Assembly: GCA_914767715.1 (NCBI GenBank)
Contig: OU612073.1
Location: 16,430,001-16,494,000, forward strand
Direction of reading: 5' to 3'
From: Membranipora membranacea
Lineage: Eukaryota; Bryozoa; Gymnolaemata; Cheilostomatida; Membraniporidae
DNA: 64,000 bases
The notes under the pieces: generated by a model
The model's input: the letters and a program-made list of their open reading frames with translations, nothing else
What the model was told of the DNA's origin: nothing
The model's database searches: none
Shown here: piece after piece, positions 11,092 to 23,189 of the stretch
Position numbering within the stretch: the first letter of the stretch is position 1
Layout of the letters: each line of letters begins with the position of its first letter
Translations under genes and position numbers: made by a program

Positions 11092-14000
11092 TTAACTCTA
11101 AAACTCCCAAAGGATTAATTTCACTGCCGGTAAAATGATTGAAGCAGACAGTACACATGAGAAGTTGGTGAGTTGCCTCCTACCCTGTCAAAATTCTCTA
11201 ATTTCATATGCTTCCTATTCTTTTAATTTATCTTCTCGTGGTTTTTAATTGTGAAGATATTGACCCCTGCTGCAAGCTGAGGGTGGCTTGCTTAAATTAT
11301 AAAGTGTATCACCCTGTTTAGCGAACATTGAATGATTGATTCAGCCAGAATATCTCAATTTGGTTGAAAGCATTATGCTGAGGTATTTGAACATGACAGT
11401 ACAGAGGTTAATTCTAAATTTAATTTGTTCTCATATGTTGGTTACCCTGGTCAAGCGGCTCCAAAATTGTGTGATACTTAATTTAGATCCGCAAAAGCCA
11501 TGATTTTGGAGTATCTTCATACTGAAATCAGCGTTAAGTCTGCTGTGCTGCTGATTTCACAGAATATAAATTTACTATTAATCCATTGGTGGTCTCAGCT
11601 TTGTTTAATCGGTTGGTCGCCACTCTACTAGTCTCGACCTCTCTGGTATTGTTCATTCTTTTTTTCTGTTTTTTTTCAAGCAGAAACCAAATACAAAAAT
11701 ATTAGCTTAGTTTTGGTGATTTGTCTCATGCTGTGGAATATCTTAGCAACTGTATGGGGCTATGTAACAGTTGCTCATGACCCTCTGTTGTCTGCAGACT
11801 AGCTCAGTATTGACTCATTGTGTAAATTATTTTTGCTTTTGATTTTAATTTTTGGTTCTCTCATGCTGTAGAATGTCTCAGCAACGGTATGAGTGACATG
11901 TTAGCAGCAAGACGGTAAAACCAAAATTTCACTCTTTCTTTTGCAGATTATTCTCTACCGGTGAGCTAAATGTTGCTGCCTGTATATTTTCGAAAGCCAT
12001 CAGAAACAAGATATGTTATGGAAGAGCACCAGGTAAGCGTTACCACCTATGAGAAAATCAGTAGAGTCATCGGGTTGGAATGAAAGAAATCAATGAAAAA
12101 CCTAAAAAGGGTATTAATCAATAAATTTCTTCTGCTATTGTTTGTTGATGACCATGTCAATAATTAAACTTTTAGGTAACGGAAAGCTAGGTTACAACTT
12201 CGTCATAATCACAACATGGCTATTAAAATTCCGAAAATATACATGTGTTTGTTTGACATCCTGAATGCAAATCATTGCCAAGTCACACTTCTTATTCATA
12301 CATAATTGTTTTTTTTTGTAGGTCCAAACTCCATCGCTGACCCTAGTGATAAAATCAAAAGACCTTAACATCAACAGCGTTTGTGACAGTCTTGCAACGA
12401 CAGCACAGTTTGGATGGCATTCAATCTTAAATTCAAATTACTCAAATCCGAGACGCCATTACTATTATTTTTTTAGAAATATTATGTCTTGTTACATCTG
12501 GTACACAGTGCAAAGCCGATAAGTAACCTAAATCTTTCCCAGACACATTCTATATCCAAATAAGTCATCTATTTTTTCATTTTTTAACACTGCAAAGTTT
12601 TGAGCCTCCAAGGTGATAGAAGTGCTTAAAATAGATTTTAAATTTGTTTAGTCAGCAGAATGATGAAGTTTTTTTTATCTTTAAACTCTTGTCGATACAT
12701 AATCTATAACCTGTTGAAGTTAATAACAATAGAATATTCTGTTTATTCACTTTTTTGTCTGTCGCTACCAAATTTATGCAAATGATAGCAAGTTTTATAT
12801 TATATTTGTAAGTGAATTTAATTGCTTGATACAATATCTCAATTTGATCAAAGTTTTGGTTTATAAGTGAAAAATTTTATGTGTGTCTCTTAATGTTGAC
12901 ATTACATTCTCTGTATCAGTGAGATTAGTTGGCTTTTTATTCAACTTAAGGATACAGTTAATAAAACTACTGTTACTCGCAAGCAAAATTATTCACACTG
13001 TGTATCTTAGCTTGTTGATTAAGACCCCTCCTCCCAAACCTGTCAGCGACATCCCCCCCCCCCCCCCGTAGCTGCCTATGAAAAAAGTGCTCAAGGTCCC
13101 TAAGGTTTGAGAATATCAAACCTTTTGGATAACAGTGTAGACATTCTGTATTTATGGTCCTGATTCAAACAGACCTGGCTAGGATGAACGGCTCACCAAA
13201 GCCAAATCTGAAATAAGGTCAAGTCGGGGGACTCAAACCTGGATCATTTTATCACCACAAGTCCTCACCATCCTGTTTCCTCTGACTCTGAGATTCTGCT
13301 ATCAGACAACCAGTCACACACATCCCAGTAGACGAATTTTTATTGCTTATGCCGAGTACATGACAGCTTCTGCATACAAAATTTCCTGCACTTACCATTA
13401 GAGAGGCAATAGGACATACCATACTTAACAAGTCTCCCTTTTTGGTAGGAAGCCTCCCAGTTTTTAGGGTCTTTTTCCACCCCCTCCCTATCTCCCTTTT
13501 TCCTCTCCTTTTTCAGCTTCCTTTACCCAAAATTGTTTTAAAGCTTCTTTTTGCAAGGCAAACTATGTTTTTTTACCCCATCAGTACATATACCCATGTA
13601 ATTGCATTACTGCTTGTATGTAAAATCAGGTGAAATGACGCAATTCATAATATGAAATCTTAAGTTTTGGCTTAGAAATATGACAAACAAGAGCTGAATT
13701 GGGCACCCGCACTTCAGGACGCAAAGTGGTATTTTGGGTTATGAGTTTGTCCGCGTAGACCTCCTGATTTCTAGGTCTATCAACTTGTCATGTATGAGAC
13801 AGACACACGGAGATAGTCATTTCAAGACTAAACAGCATAGTACTAGGCAATCCTCTTGGATCAGCTGTGTCTTTGTACCAACCAATGTATCTACTTTATA
13901 CATCCATCGCTCCAGCAGATAAATCTGTGCAATATAGACACATCAATACAACATAAATATGGTGAGAGAAATAAGGACCAACAATTACTACAACCAACCA

Positions 14001-14941
14001 TTCATATTATTCCACATCACAGATTTTAATTTATCCCTTCCCTAGTGTTTGGAACTCACTCGAACCTCAATCCAAATGAATTATTTTTGTAATTCTTTTG
14101 GTATTTTTTGCATAGCCTTCAGCTTCCGATTGCATAGGTGCTCAGTATATCTGCTGACATTTTATTTTTCAATATATATTGAATATGTATTTTGTTAGCA
14201 ACATTATTTGCTTTTAATGTACTTTTAAGTTTACTGTAAAATGATAAAATCACATTTGTAGTAGTATCATCATGTTTGAACAACCTATCACTATCAGAGA
14301 GTCTTACACTCAAGATAAAAAGAAAAAAATTCTCCAATATAACATTGATTTCAAAATAATGAACAACATCTATCAAAAATAGTTGTACACATACGAAAGA
14401 TCGTACAGATTCACTGAAATCCAAAAAAGCAATCTCATGTAATGCGGCATATTAACATTGATGTTACCGCTTTAGCTCAGCGTCGGCCACTCATGAAGCC
14501 AAGGATAGTGATAACATAATTTTCAGAATCCATGAAAGTATTGATCTAAGAAGGTAATATAAATAAATGCAAAGTAATTAGTGTGAGCAGTTTTCCTCCA
14601 TAATAATGGGGTTCTGTTGGCCTGTATTCTTCAAGCTTTTGTTTGTAGCCTTTTCCATGTGCAAATAAAATTTTCTGTGTTTGATAACCTACTGATTACA
14701 TGTTTATTTCTATGTGCACATAATTACAATAAATCACATCCATTTCTCGTATCTGTTATTGAAGGTTTTTGTTGATTATGTCAATATCGATAAAACAAAG
14801 TTTATATAGAGACAGCCTGGGCTGAGTGATCATTACTGTATTATGGTCCAATTAATGTTACGGTCACGAAAAACAATGGCCACGTATTTTGATTACCTCT
14901 TCTGATCTTAGAGGATTTAGACAACTTAATACGGATTAAAA

Positions 14942-16449
14942 ATGCTGCAGGAACCAAACCCCAAGCATAAATATTACGCGGTCGCCATAGGTCGCAGATG
15001 TGGTATTTTCGACGACTGGGAAACCGCTAAGAAAAAAGATAATGGATATAGTGGCAACCTCTATCAAGAATGCACGACAGAGAAAGGAGCGAATAACTTT
15101 ATGAAAAAACAAGGATTTAAAGAACCACAGGTATTCTATACATCTAAACATACTACATTCTCCTCTACTGTCACCACCACAACTTCCACAGGTGTGTCAA
15201 GCAATACAATGTCTACCAAGGAGGTTAGTACTGGACCAAATGAACCGCTTAGCCAGTCAAATGTCATGATATCATCAAGCAATCCAAAGGCTACCAGTGA
15301 AATTGCCACTGGACCAGACGAGTCAATCAACACATCAGTTATTATGAAATCGTCAAGCAATCCGATGGCCACCAAGGAAGTTGGCACTGGATTAAGCACA
15401 CCTATTGACCTGTCAGATGAAGTGAAATCATCTAACAATCAATCAAACACGCCAATGAAATCAGTTGCAACTGGAGAGGAAGAAAGCTGTCAAACAAACC
15501 ACACACCTACAAGTTCGGATGACTGGGATACCCTAAGTTTACAGGAAAACCGCATAACAACAGAATGTATCACATGTGTCAACATGCTGGAAAGCGTAAA
15601 AGAGATGTCAGCCAAACTGACCGCTTTGCAATCTGAGGTTTCCACTCTCAACAAAAAGCTTGAAAAGTTGCCTGAAAACAACAGTACCCATATGGCTCTC
15701 AGCTACAGAAATGCAGCAGCCGTGGGGCTTCCACCACCTGCACCAGCATCGCCACCAGAAACACAATTGAGACAGCAGTACCAACAGCATAAACCACCCC
15801 CATAACAACTATCAGCACAGCAAAATAACGGTAATACACAGAAATCGCAAAAACCAGATCCACCACCCAAACAAGACAAACACGACAAACCTTCTTCCGG
15901 ACAAAAACCGAGGGAAACAAAAAGAAACGATCCGACATTCGAACCTGCAAAATGCATAATAATACAAAGCAACAGCAAAGATTTCAGCAACATCAACAAA
16001 GATGATGTCCGTAAGGCAGTTAGTCAAGTTGCAGAAAAGCCGGTTATGATTGATTTCATCAACAAATATAAGTTTAACTCTACTGACCCCAAATTTATCG
16101 TCCAACTGTCAGACCCCACTATCAGAGAACACATGACCACAAACTGGAACAAGGAAACGCTAGGAGGAAGTACAGCTCGCCTCCCAATAAAACCAAAAAA
16201 AACATCGCAATGTTAAAGGAAGTTCCTACATACGTATCAGAGGAAGAACTCTTGAGGCAGATTCAAGATATTTTTGGCGAAGTCTCATCAATATACCGAC
16301 TACAGACAGCTGAAAAGAAATACCTACGCACAGTAAAAATAACATTTAATTATCATAATCAACTAGAGAAAGCACTTCGTGACAATGTCACTCTCCATGG
16401 TCTAAATCTAAAACTCCGAGCAGAAAAACTAAACATAAACAATGGCTAA
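14942..16449 (+). pseudogene. LINE A ORF1: hybrid-binding domain plus RNA-binding-like regions
   Basis: The first 50 residues (KYYAVAIGRRCGIF, a tryptophan shortly after, then GYSGNLYQE and a TE..A..F motif) match the caulimovirus viroplasmin / RNase H N-terminal domain pattern (YAV..G...GI...W......G..G..Y..F.T...A..F). That fold binds RNA:DNA hybrids in RNase H1. A Ser/Thr-rich linker follows, then a coiled-coil-like stretch (about residues 215-240) and a Pro/Gln-rich segment. The C-terminal part (DFINKYKF, then MLKEVPTYVSEEELL...) resembles the RRM-like part of other LINE ORF1 proteins. Lesions are an in-frame TAA at 15803 and a frameshift in an A-run near 16193-16203. The last codons overlap ORF2 by 8 nt. 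Confidence 0.85.
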
Positions 16450-18344
16450 CTCAACCCAGCAATCTAGAAATATCTTTGAATACAACCTAGACCTCCACAA
16501 CCGACTCTGGGATAACATCTCGTCACTAGCCAATGCTACCAGGACCTCTGGACATAACACTCTCAGCCATCTTCACCACCATGTTAAGTCTTTAATGAAC
16601 AAACTTCATTTCTATGAAAGTCTAAATATATCAAACTCAATTGACATTTTTTCTATTTCGGAATGATGGTTGAAACCTGAAATTCCAAACTCCATTGTGG
16701 ACCTCCCTGGCTTTAATATTATCAGATGTGACAGAAAATCGACCACAAAAACACTTGGCAGCTCTCTATATAAATAATGTTTTAAAGTTTAAAACTATTC
16801 AACAACCTCAATCTAAACTGCGAGAATTATGTGACTCTGTTTGGATTAACATCAAAACTCAACAAGATGAAAGTAGCTTGATCATGGCATCCATCTATCT
16901 TCCACCTGACGCTGATAAAATGAAATATATCTCATTATTGAGTGATATTTACATCAAAAACAGTTCATTCAAAAAAAAGATTGTGTTATTAGGGGATTTC
17001 AACATAAATTCGAACTCTAACTCTAGAGAAAAACAACTTATACAACAGAGTCTCATTTCTACAGGCCTATATCAAGTGATAACAGGGTCATCATTTGTAA
17101 GTTACCATGGTAATGAAAGCCTCAGCGATCACAATTATGTTAATTGTGATCTAAGAGTCAAAACTTCCAAACTTTTAATATGTGAGCGATCAATCTCAGA
17201 CCACTATGCCACACTTTTAATGCTTGACAGGATAAAACCTTTAAAGCCAAAATGTCAACTCATCAAACCAGAAGTTTCAAGAAATTAAACCCCTTGTTAT
17301 TCTATAAAGAATGTGCACTGTTACCTTTTCAGCAAATAGCCGCCGACCCCAATCTTTCAATCCATAAACGAGCTGAAATGATTGACCAATAATAAGCATT
17401 GTAGACAAACACGCACCAGAAAAAACTATGCGAGTACACAACAAGAAAAACCAATGGATCACTTCAGATGTACTGCGCATGATTTCACCCAAAAACAAAT
17501 TTTACAAGGAAGTATGTAAAGCGTCTAAAGCCCCAACTGATGGTTAAGTCCAACATTACAAGAAATTCAGAAACTATGTTACCAACCAAATTCGTACCAA
17601 TAAGAAAAACTACATTAGCAAATCAATATCAGCTAACGACAAAAGTATTTATTCCTGCTTAAAATCCATAACCAAGAAACAGAAATCCCATACATCTATA
17701 GAGTGCCTGGAATACAAAAGTGTGGAACATACGGATGAAAAAGATATTGCATTTTCCTACAGAAACAAATTCTTTCAAATTCTCTTTCAGTCCAATCACT
17801 AGTAAAACAATTACTTTGCTCATAAATTCACTCAACTGAGACAAGCGCGGTGGTCTAAGTGGCATACCAGCAATTATTTATAAAATAATAGTTGACTTAA
17901 TTGCCTACCCGCTATCCATTCTGTTCAATGAATGCTATCAAAAATCAATCTTCCCTGACTTTCAAATCTGCCCTTGTCACGCCAATTCATAAAAAGGGTA
18001 AAAAATGTGACCCGTCAAATTATCGACCAATATCCTCGCTTCCAATTCTGTCAAAGATATTTGAACATGACATGAAAAATCAGATGATGTCTTACATAGA
18101 GAAACACAACCTATTTTCAGATCAACAATTCGGATTTCGTCAGAATCATTCAACCGAGCAAATGTTGATATCTGTGCTGCAACAATGGAAAACTAAACTT
18201 GACGAATCCACTCCATTTTACATTGGAGCTTTATCCCTAGATGTTCGAAAAGCATTTGATACAATCAATCACAAACTTCTTCTATACATACTGGATAAAA
18301 AACAATTCTCCAGTTCTGCAATAGCACTACTTCGATCATATCTT
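16442..18344 (+). pseudogene. LINE A ORF2, 5' part: APE endonuclease and RT N-terminal blocks
   Basis: ORF2 starts at the ATG inside ATGGCTAA that ends ORF1. Endonuclease motifs are visible in order: HHHVKSLMNKL, DIFSISE then an in-frame stop where W normally follows, the LLGDFNIN motif near 17000 and SISDHYATLL near 17200. RT blocks begin near 17955 with SALVTPIHKKGKKCDPSNYR, QQFGFRQNHSTEQML and LDVRKAFDTINHKLLL (first catalytic Asp). Several frameshifts lie between 17290 and 17900. The frame ends at SYL at 18344, where LINE B is inserted, and continues at 22056. Confidence 0.88.
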
Positions 18345-18419
18345 TGTTGTGCGTGACATCGAGTTGTCAAGAAGCAAAAAACTCAACTCGATAATTTTGT
18401 TATAAATTTTGTTAATTTT

Positions 18420-19380
18420 ATGGATCAAAACACTCGTGCAAAGAAGCGGAAGCGGAAAATTAAAGAACAAAATGGTAACTATCTATTGTATGCAGTATCT
18501 AAAGGAAAAATAACGGGATTATTAAAGAACTGGCTCTCCTGCAGCCATTCCGTAATTGGTATTAAATCATCCGCATATAAAGGATTCAACGATCTTGAAT
18601 CAGCTAAGCAGTACCTCAAAGAAAGTGGTACTGCAGTAAAATACATAAGCTGCACTGAAAGTGACTTTCTCAAGCCAAACTTCGAGGAATTCTTCCTTGA
18701 TAAAAGAGGAATTCCTGAAACTCAATGAATCAACTGTTGAACTTTCTGACAAAATAACTACGTATGCTGACAAAGCAGCAGTGAAACCCAAGAAAAATGA
18801 GATTCTTCGCAGAATTCCTAAGAATGCAGAACAAAGGAACAAAATACCATTTGAACCGAAGAGGTCATTCGTCATATATGACTTACAACCTACAGAAATA
18901 CCAAGCATCAACATAGACAAAATACGGATGGCAATTTGCCAACGTCACGGTTCTACTAAAGTTGATTTTATCAATAGATATAAATTTGATCAAAACAACC
19001 TATCTAAATGCAAATTTTTAATTCAACTCTCTTACCAATCAGACCTAAAGAAGATTGTTGAAGAATAGGATGAATCGACTTTTGGCGGTTCCAAAGCAAG
19101 GTTTACCATTCAACCTGTCCCTCATGTTGCTGTTGTTAAAGGAGTTCCACTTCATATGACACCTGAAGATATTGTTATGGATGTCAATGCAGATTACAGA
19201 TGCACAACAGCCTACCGAATTACTGCAACTGATGGAAAGCCACTTCGTGCGGTAAAATTGCAATTTTTAAACGATATCGAAAAAAATAGAGCCATTCAAA
19301 ATGGAGTAGTATTTCTCTCTCAATATAATATTTTACTTAATGTAGAAGAATTACGTCGCAAAAAATCTACAAATGATTAA
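18420..19380 (+). pseudogene. LINE B ORF1 with HBD-like N-terminus
   Basis: The N-terminus is basic (ARAKKRKRK-type), followed by LLYAVSKGKITGLLKNWLSC, then AYKGFNDLESAKQYLKESG. This again follows the viroplasmin/RNase H hybrid-binding pattern, including the late aromatic-F-x-x-x-x-x-A signature. After a frameshift near 18700 come a lysine-rich linker, DFINRYKF and a second conserved stretch. An in-frame TAG lies at 19066-19068. The C-terminal part begins PVPHVAVVKGVPLHMTPEDI, aligning with the LINE A ORF1 C-terminus. The end (TND stop) overlaps ORF2 by ATGATTAA. No zinc knuckles are seen. Confidence 0.84.
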
Positions 19381-21865
19381 CACGAATGTTTCAGGCAATA
19401 ATGTTTTTGTCACAAATCTATTTTATCATAGGAAGTTATGGAATGATATTGATTGTCTAGCTGATCAAAATTTCAGGCCAAACTATTTTAATGAAAGTAA
19501 TCAAAGAATCCGCATTTTACATCACAATGTCAGATCACTGTTGAAACATTTTTCATTTTTCGGCCTGGAATACCAGATTCACTTATAACTTTGCCTGGTT
19601 TTAGTATTGTTCGTTCTGACCGTAATTCAACCTTAAAATCAAGAGCAGGGGGTGCAGCCATTTTTGTTAGTTCTATGCTGAGTTTCAGCATTCTTGATAA
19701 GCCTAAAGACCGCTTGTATGATTTTTGTGACTCGGTGTGGATTGACATCAATTTTCACATAAACCCACAATAGTTTCTTCTATTTACATACCTCCTGATG
19801 TAAAAAAGTCTGATTTCATAGAGTATCTGATAGAAGTTTTAAATGTGAGAGAATTAAAAGGAAAGCAAGTTGTTCTTCTAGGCGATTTTAATATTAATTG
19901 GAATCAAAATCCTTGGGAAAAAATTTCAATCATTTATTTGATTCACTCATCTCAAATCTATTGAACAATCATGCACCTATCATGACTAGGAGAATACGTC
20001 ACCACAAAAATCCGTGGATGAATAGCTCACTGCTTCGTTTGATACGTTTCAAAAATCAGACATACAAATCAATTGTCAAATCTCCCAAAAACCAAAATAT
20101 TCAACCTTCAACGTTAGATGACTTTAGAAAACTTAAAAGCTATACACTAAATCAGATTAGAAAAGCCAAAAAGTATTATTACATTCATAAACTAAATGAT
20201 TCTAAATCATCCTTCTACCAAACATGTGGAACTCTTTTGGGAAAAGCGGACAAGAAAAGTGAAATTGACTCTTTAGTGTTCAATAACACTTTAGTAACAG
20301 ATGAAAAAGAGCTCGCTAATACATTTAACACCTTCTTCACGTCAATAGAGACTGGATGCCAAGGATGCATGTCAACATATGACGTATAATACTCCTCTAA
20401 CCAAGTTTGAATTTACTAAAATTTCAACTGAACAAGTACGTCGCAAACTTCTTTCAATGTCGCCAAAAAAGAGAGGAGGTGTTGAAAAAATTCCAACTTT
20501 TATATATCAAATCTTATCAAACATTATTGCTTTACCTATAACAATTCTCATCAATGAAAGCTTTCTCACAAAAAGTTTTCCTAGTTCTTTAAAAATGGCA
20601 TTGATTACATCTATCTTCAAGGAAGGTGACCATACGAATCCCTCTAACTACAGACCAATTTCTTCACTGCCAATTATGTCTAAAATCTTTGAAACATTTA
20701 TGAATGACCAACTGTCTACATTCCTTACAAGTCATAAATTACTAAATATTAGACAATTTGGATTCCGCAAGAGCCATTCTTGTGAGCAGCTTTTACTCAG
20801 TCTTCTAGATGTCTGGAAATCAAAACTTGATTCTTCTTCACCTTGCTATATTTCAGCATTATCATCGGACGTTCGAAAGGCATTTGATTCAGTAAATCAT
20901 CAACTTTTGCTCACCAAATTAAAATATCTCGGTATAGCGGAATCTGCTCAATCAATGCCATCATCCTATTTGAACAATAGATTTCAGTGTTTTAAAGTTG
21001 GCAATGCCACATCTGGAGTTCTAAATATTAAAAGTGGTGTTCCTCAAGGTTCAATTTTGGGGCCATTGCTTTTCAATATTGCCATAAATGATTTATTAAG
21101 TAAATTTTCAATTACATTTGCCTTTGCTGATGATACATTGATTTTTGAGATATCCGATTCTCTAAATGAAACAGTATCAAAATCAGAATCCCTTGTTACA
21201 ATGGTAAAAAAAATTGGTATTCTGTCAATGGTTTTAATCTAAATTTAGACAAAACCCACTTTTGTGTATTTTCGAACAGAAAGATTGAAACAATACCTAA
21301 TCTTGTTTCAAATAATGTACAAATCAAATCATTAACTTCAATTAAACTCTTAAGCGTGATCTTGGACCAGCATCTGTCATTGAAAACCTATGTTGAGTCC
21401 CTGGTACTAAAATCTAACAGAGTTTTATTCTGTCTCTCTAAAATTCGAAAATTTGTCAATTCTTCACATCTGCTTCAAGCTTATAAATCGTATGTTCGTC
21501 CCATCTTGGAGTATTGTTCTTCTCTGTTATTAAATACTTTTGATAACAACTCTAACTTGTTAGAACTTTGTCAAAACAGAGCCATCAGGTGATTCTTGGT
21601 ACCAACTCATTTTTTTATCTCAACTGGTCGTGAGATTTTGAATCTTCCCACTCTGGGTGACAGGAGGAGGGCAACTTTTGATAGGTTTGTCAATGATGCC
21701 ACTCTAGGCAAGAACACCTCATTTTTCATCCTTAAACTAATCAATTCCTGCAAAATGCACAATAGAGTTTTGCGGTCAGGACGTAGAATAATTAAACCAA
21801 AATATAGGACCAAATATGGTAAAACAAGATTTTTAAACCAATTCATTTCATTTAGTAAAGCGTAA
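19373..21865 (+). pseudogene. LINE B ORF2: truncated endonuclease and near-complete RT
   Basis: It starts at 19373. Endonuclease pieces are HHNVRSLLKH (then an internal deletion), LPGFSIVRSDRN, VVLLGDFNINW; the C-terminal third of the endonuclease is missing. The linker NPWMNSSLLRLIRFKNQTYK and FNTFFTS is typical of CR1-like ORF2. The RT is open from 20379 to 21242: SNYRPISSLPIMSKIFE, QFGFRKSHSCEQLLL, SSDVRKAFDSVNHQLLL, SGVPQGSILGPLLFN and the catalytic FAFADDT. After a frameshift come LNLDKTHFCVFSN, VRPILEYCSS, a stop near 21590, and the C-terminal block to 21865. Inactive. Confidence 0.9.
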
Positions 21866-22050
21866 TAATATATATCAATCAATCACATTCTGTAAAAATC
21901 TTTCTCCCAGCTGATTATCATTTCTGTCCATATCTATAAATATTTTTCTTTCTTTTTTGTTTTGTTTATGAGGTCAAAAAGTTGTTATTTTCCTTTGTTT
22001 ATGACATACTTATGCATATGAAAACCTCAATAAAATCATTATAATAATAA

Positions 22051-22960
22051 ATCTTCAAAGCCGATCCCAAGTAATGAAAGTGGGGTTTTCATGATCTAAT
22101 TCACAAGCAATCACCTGTGGGGTACCTCAAGGCTCAATTCTGGGTCCTATCCTCTTTAACTTAGCCATCAATGGATTGCTAGCAACATTTGACAATTCAT
22201 TCGCTTATGCAGATGATACGCTAATCTACTGTACAGCCACAAGCATAGATGAAGTACTAGTGGAGTCCAATACTCTGCTGAAGAAAGCATCAGATTGGTA
22301 TCATAGCCACTTACTGAGACTCAACATTGATAAAACACAACTGTGCATATTTTCCAACAGAAACATTAAAAACTTTTACCACATCAATTTTCAAAACTCA
22401 AAAGGTTACCCTGGATACTGATTTATCTTTCCACATCCATGCCAATGAAAAGGCAACCAAAGCAAACAAAGGAGTATACCTACTCTCAAAACTGAAAAAA
22501 TACATGAATGTTGAGGAATCCTTGAGGAATTACAAAATTCTCGTCAGACCTATCCTAGAATACTGCTCATCTATCTACCTAGAAGGCACTCAAAAAAACA
22601 TCCGACACAATTGAAAAAGTTCAGAATAAAGCCATTAGAATCATAATATCTGCACCTAAAAAGTTTGCTGTCACAACTGGTAGATCACTCTTAAACTTAC
22701 CCACCCTAAAAAGTAGAAGACATTACCTATTTCACAAATTTACAAATAAAAAATTATTCAAAAATAGAGCATCAAAGCATATTCTTCGCCTGGTGCAAAA
22801 GTCCAATAAACACCAACAATCCCTTAGAAGTAAATGTTCAGTAATAAAACCTTCCTTTAGGACACATTTTGGCAAAACAGCTGTCTTAAATCTGCTGCAC
22901 AATTTCAGACTGAAATGCAAAACAGCTGACAGTCTACTATCTTCTAACTATCACTTTTGA
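22051..22960 (+). pseudogene. LINE A ORF2, 3' part: RT catalytic core and C-terminus
   Basis: Downstream of LINE B the reading frame resumes with QSRSQVMKVG, which aligns to NNRFQCFKVG of LINE B right after SYL. Then come a nonsense TGA, CGVPQGSILGPILFN, the catalytic box FAYADDT near 22200, and LNIDKTQLCIFSN. After a frameshift come RPILEYCSSIYL and a C-terminal region with KPSFRTHFGKT ending at TGA 22958-22960. The C-terminal R..G+T motif also closes LINE B (KPKYRTKYGKT). The gene is inactive. Confidence 0.88.
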
Positions 22961-23189
22961 TAATAAGCGTCACAAGAACAATAATTTTATATATATATAT
23001 CATTTTCTATTTCTATAAAGCCATATATAACTCACTTTCCCATCTCTAGAACATTGTCATTTATTTATGTATAGCCCCTTTTCTTTTTGTGTATTTAACT
23101 GTGTGTAGAGGTCGACAAGTTACTTTTTAACTACTCTGTTATCTGTAAACTTTCTAGAAAACCTCTTTAAACAAATAAATACAAATATA

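Larger units (their letters stand above)
8656..13137. mobile_element. 4482-bp TA-flanked TIR element, non-autonomous
   Basis: The left end (from 8656, CACTATTATCCAAAAGG) and right end (to 13137) are inverted repeats of about 22 bp with two mismatches, each flanked by TA (8654-8655 and 13138-13139). Subterminal copies of caaacct and ggtttgaga in both orientations lie at 8728-8850 and near 13105. The homologous locus at about 46230-46270 lacks the element. TA duplication suggests Tc1/mariner-like transposition, but no transposase is found. It carries a nested TTAA-flanked element at 9546-11091 and a C-tract at about 13051-13068. The remainder (8850-9540 and 11100-13050) shows no supportable gene. 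Confidence 0.8.
18345..22050 (+). mobile_element. LINE B: second HBD-type LINE, inserted in LINE A
   Basis: A 3.7-kb element with a 75-bp 5' UTR, ORF1 (18420-19380), ORF2 (19373-21865) and a 3' UTR ending in ataataataa. It interrupts the LINE A RT precisely between SYL and QSRSQ. The pentamer ATCTT occurs at both edges (18340-18344 and 22051-22055), a candidate 5-bp TSD. The 3' UTR holds GAGGT (21970-21974) and ACCTC (22024-22028), placed like the pair in LINE A. It has internal deletions and stops. It shares layout and domain order with LINE A but is clearly diverged, so it is a different subfamily of the same clade. Confidence 0.9.

Noticed and set aside
13396-13924. Insert of about 385 bp in the unit X WSC exon as a defined transposon
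   Set aside because: The interruption is real, but I could not find convincing terminal repeats or a target duplication, so it is not listed as a delimited element.
15136-16105. Several minus-strand reading frames opposite LINE A ORF1
   Set aside because: Antisense shadows of a compositionally biased coding region; no domain content.
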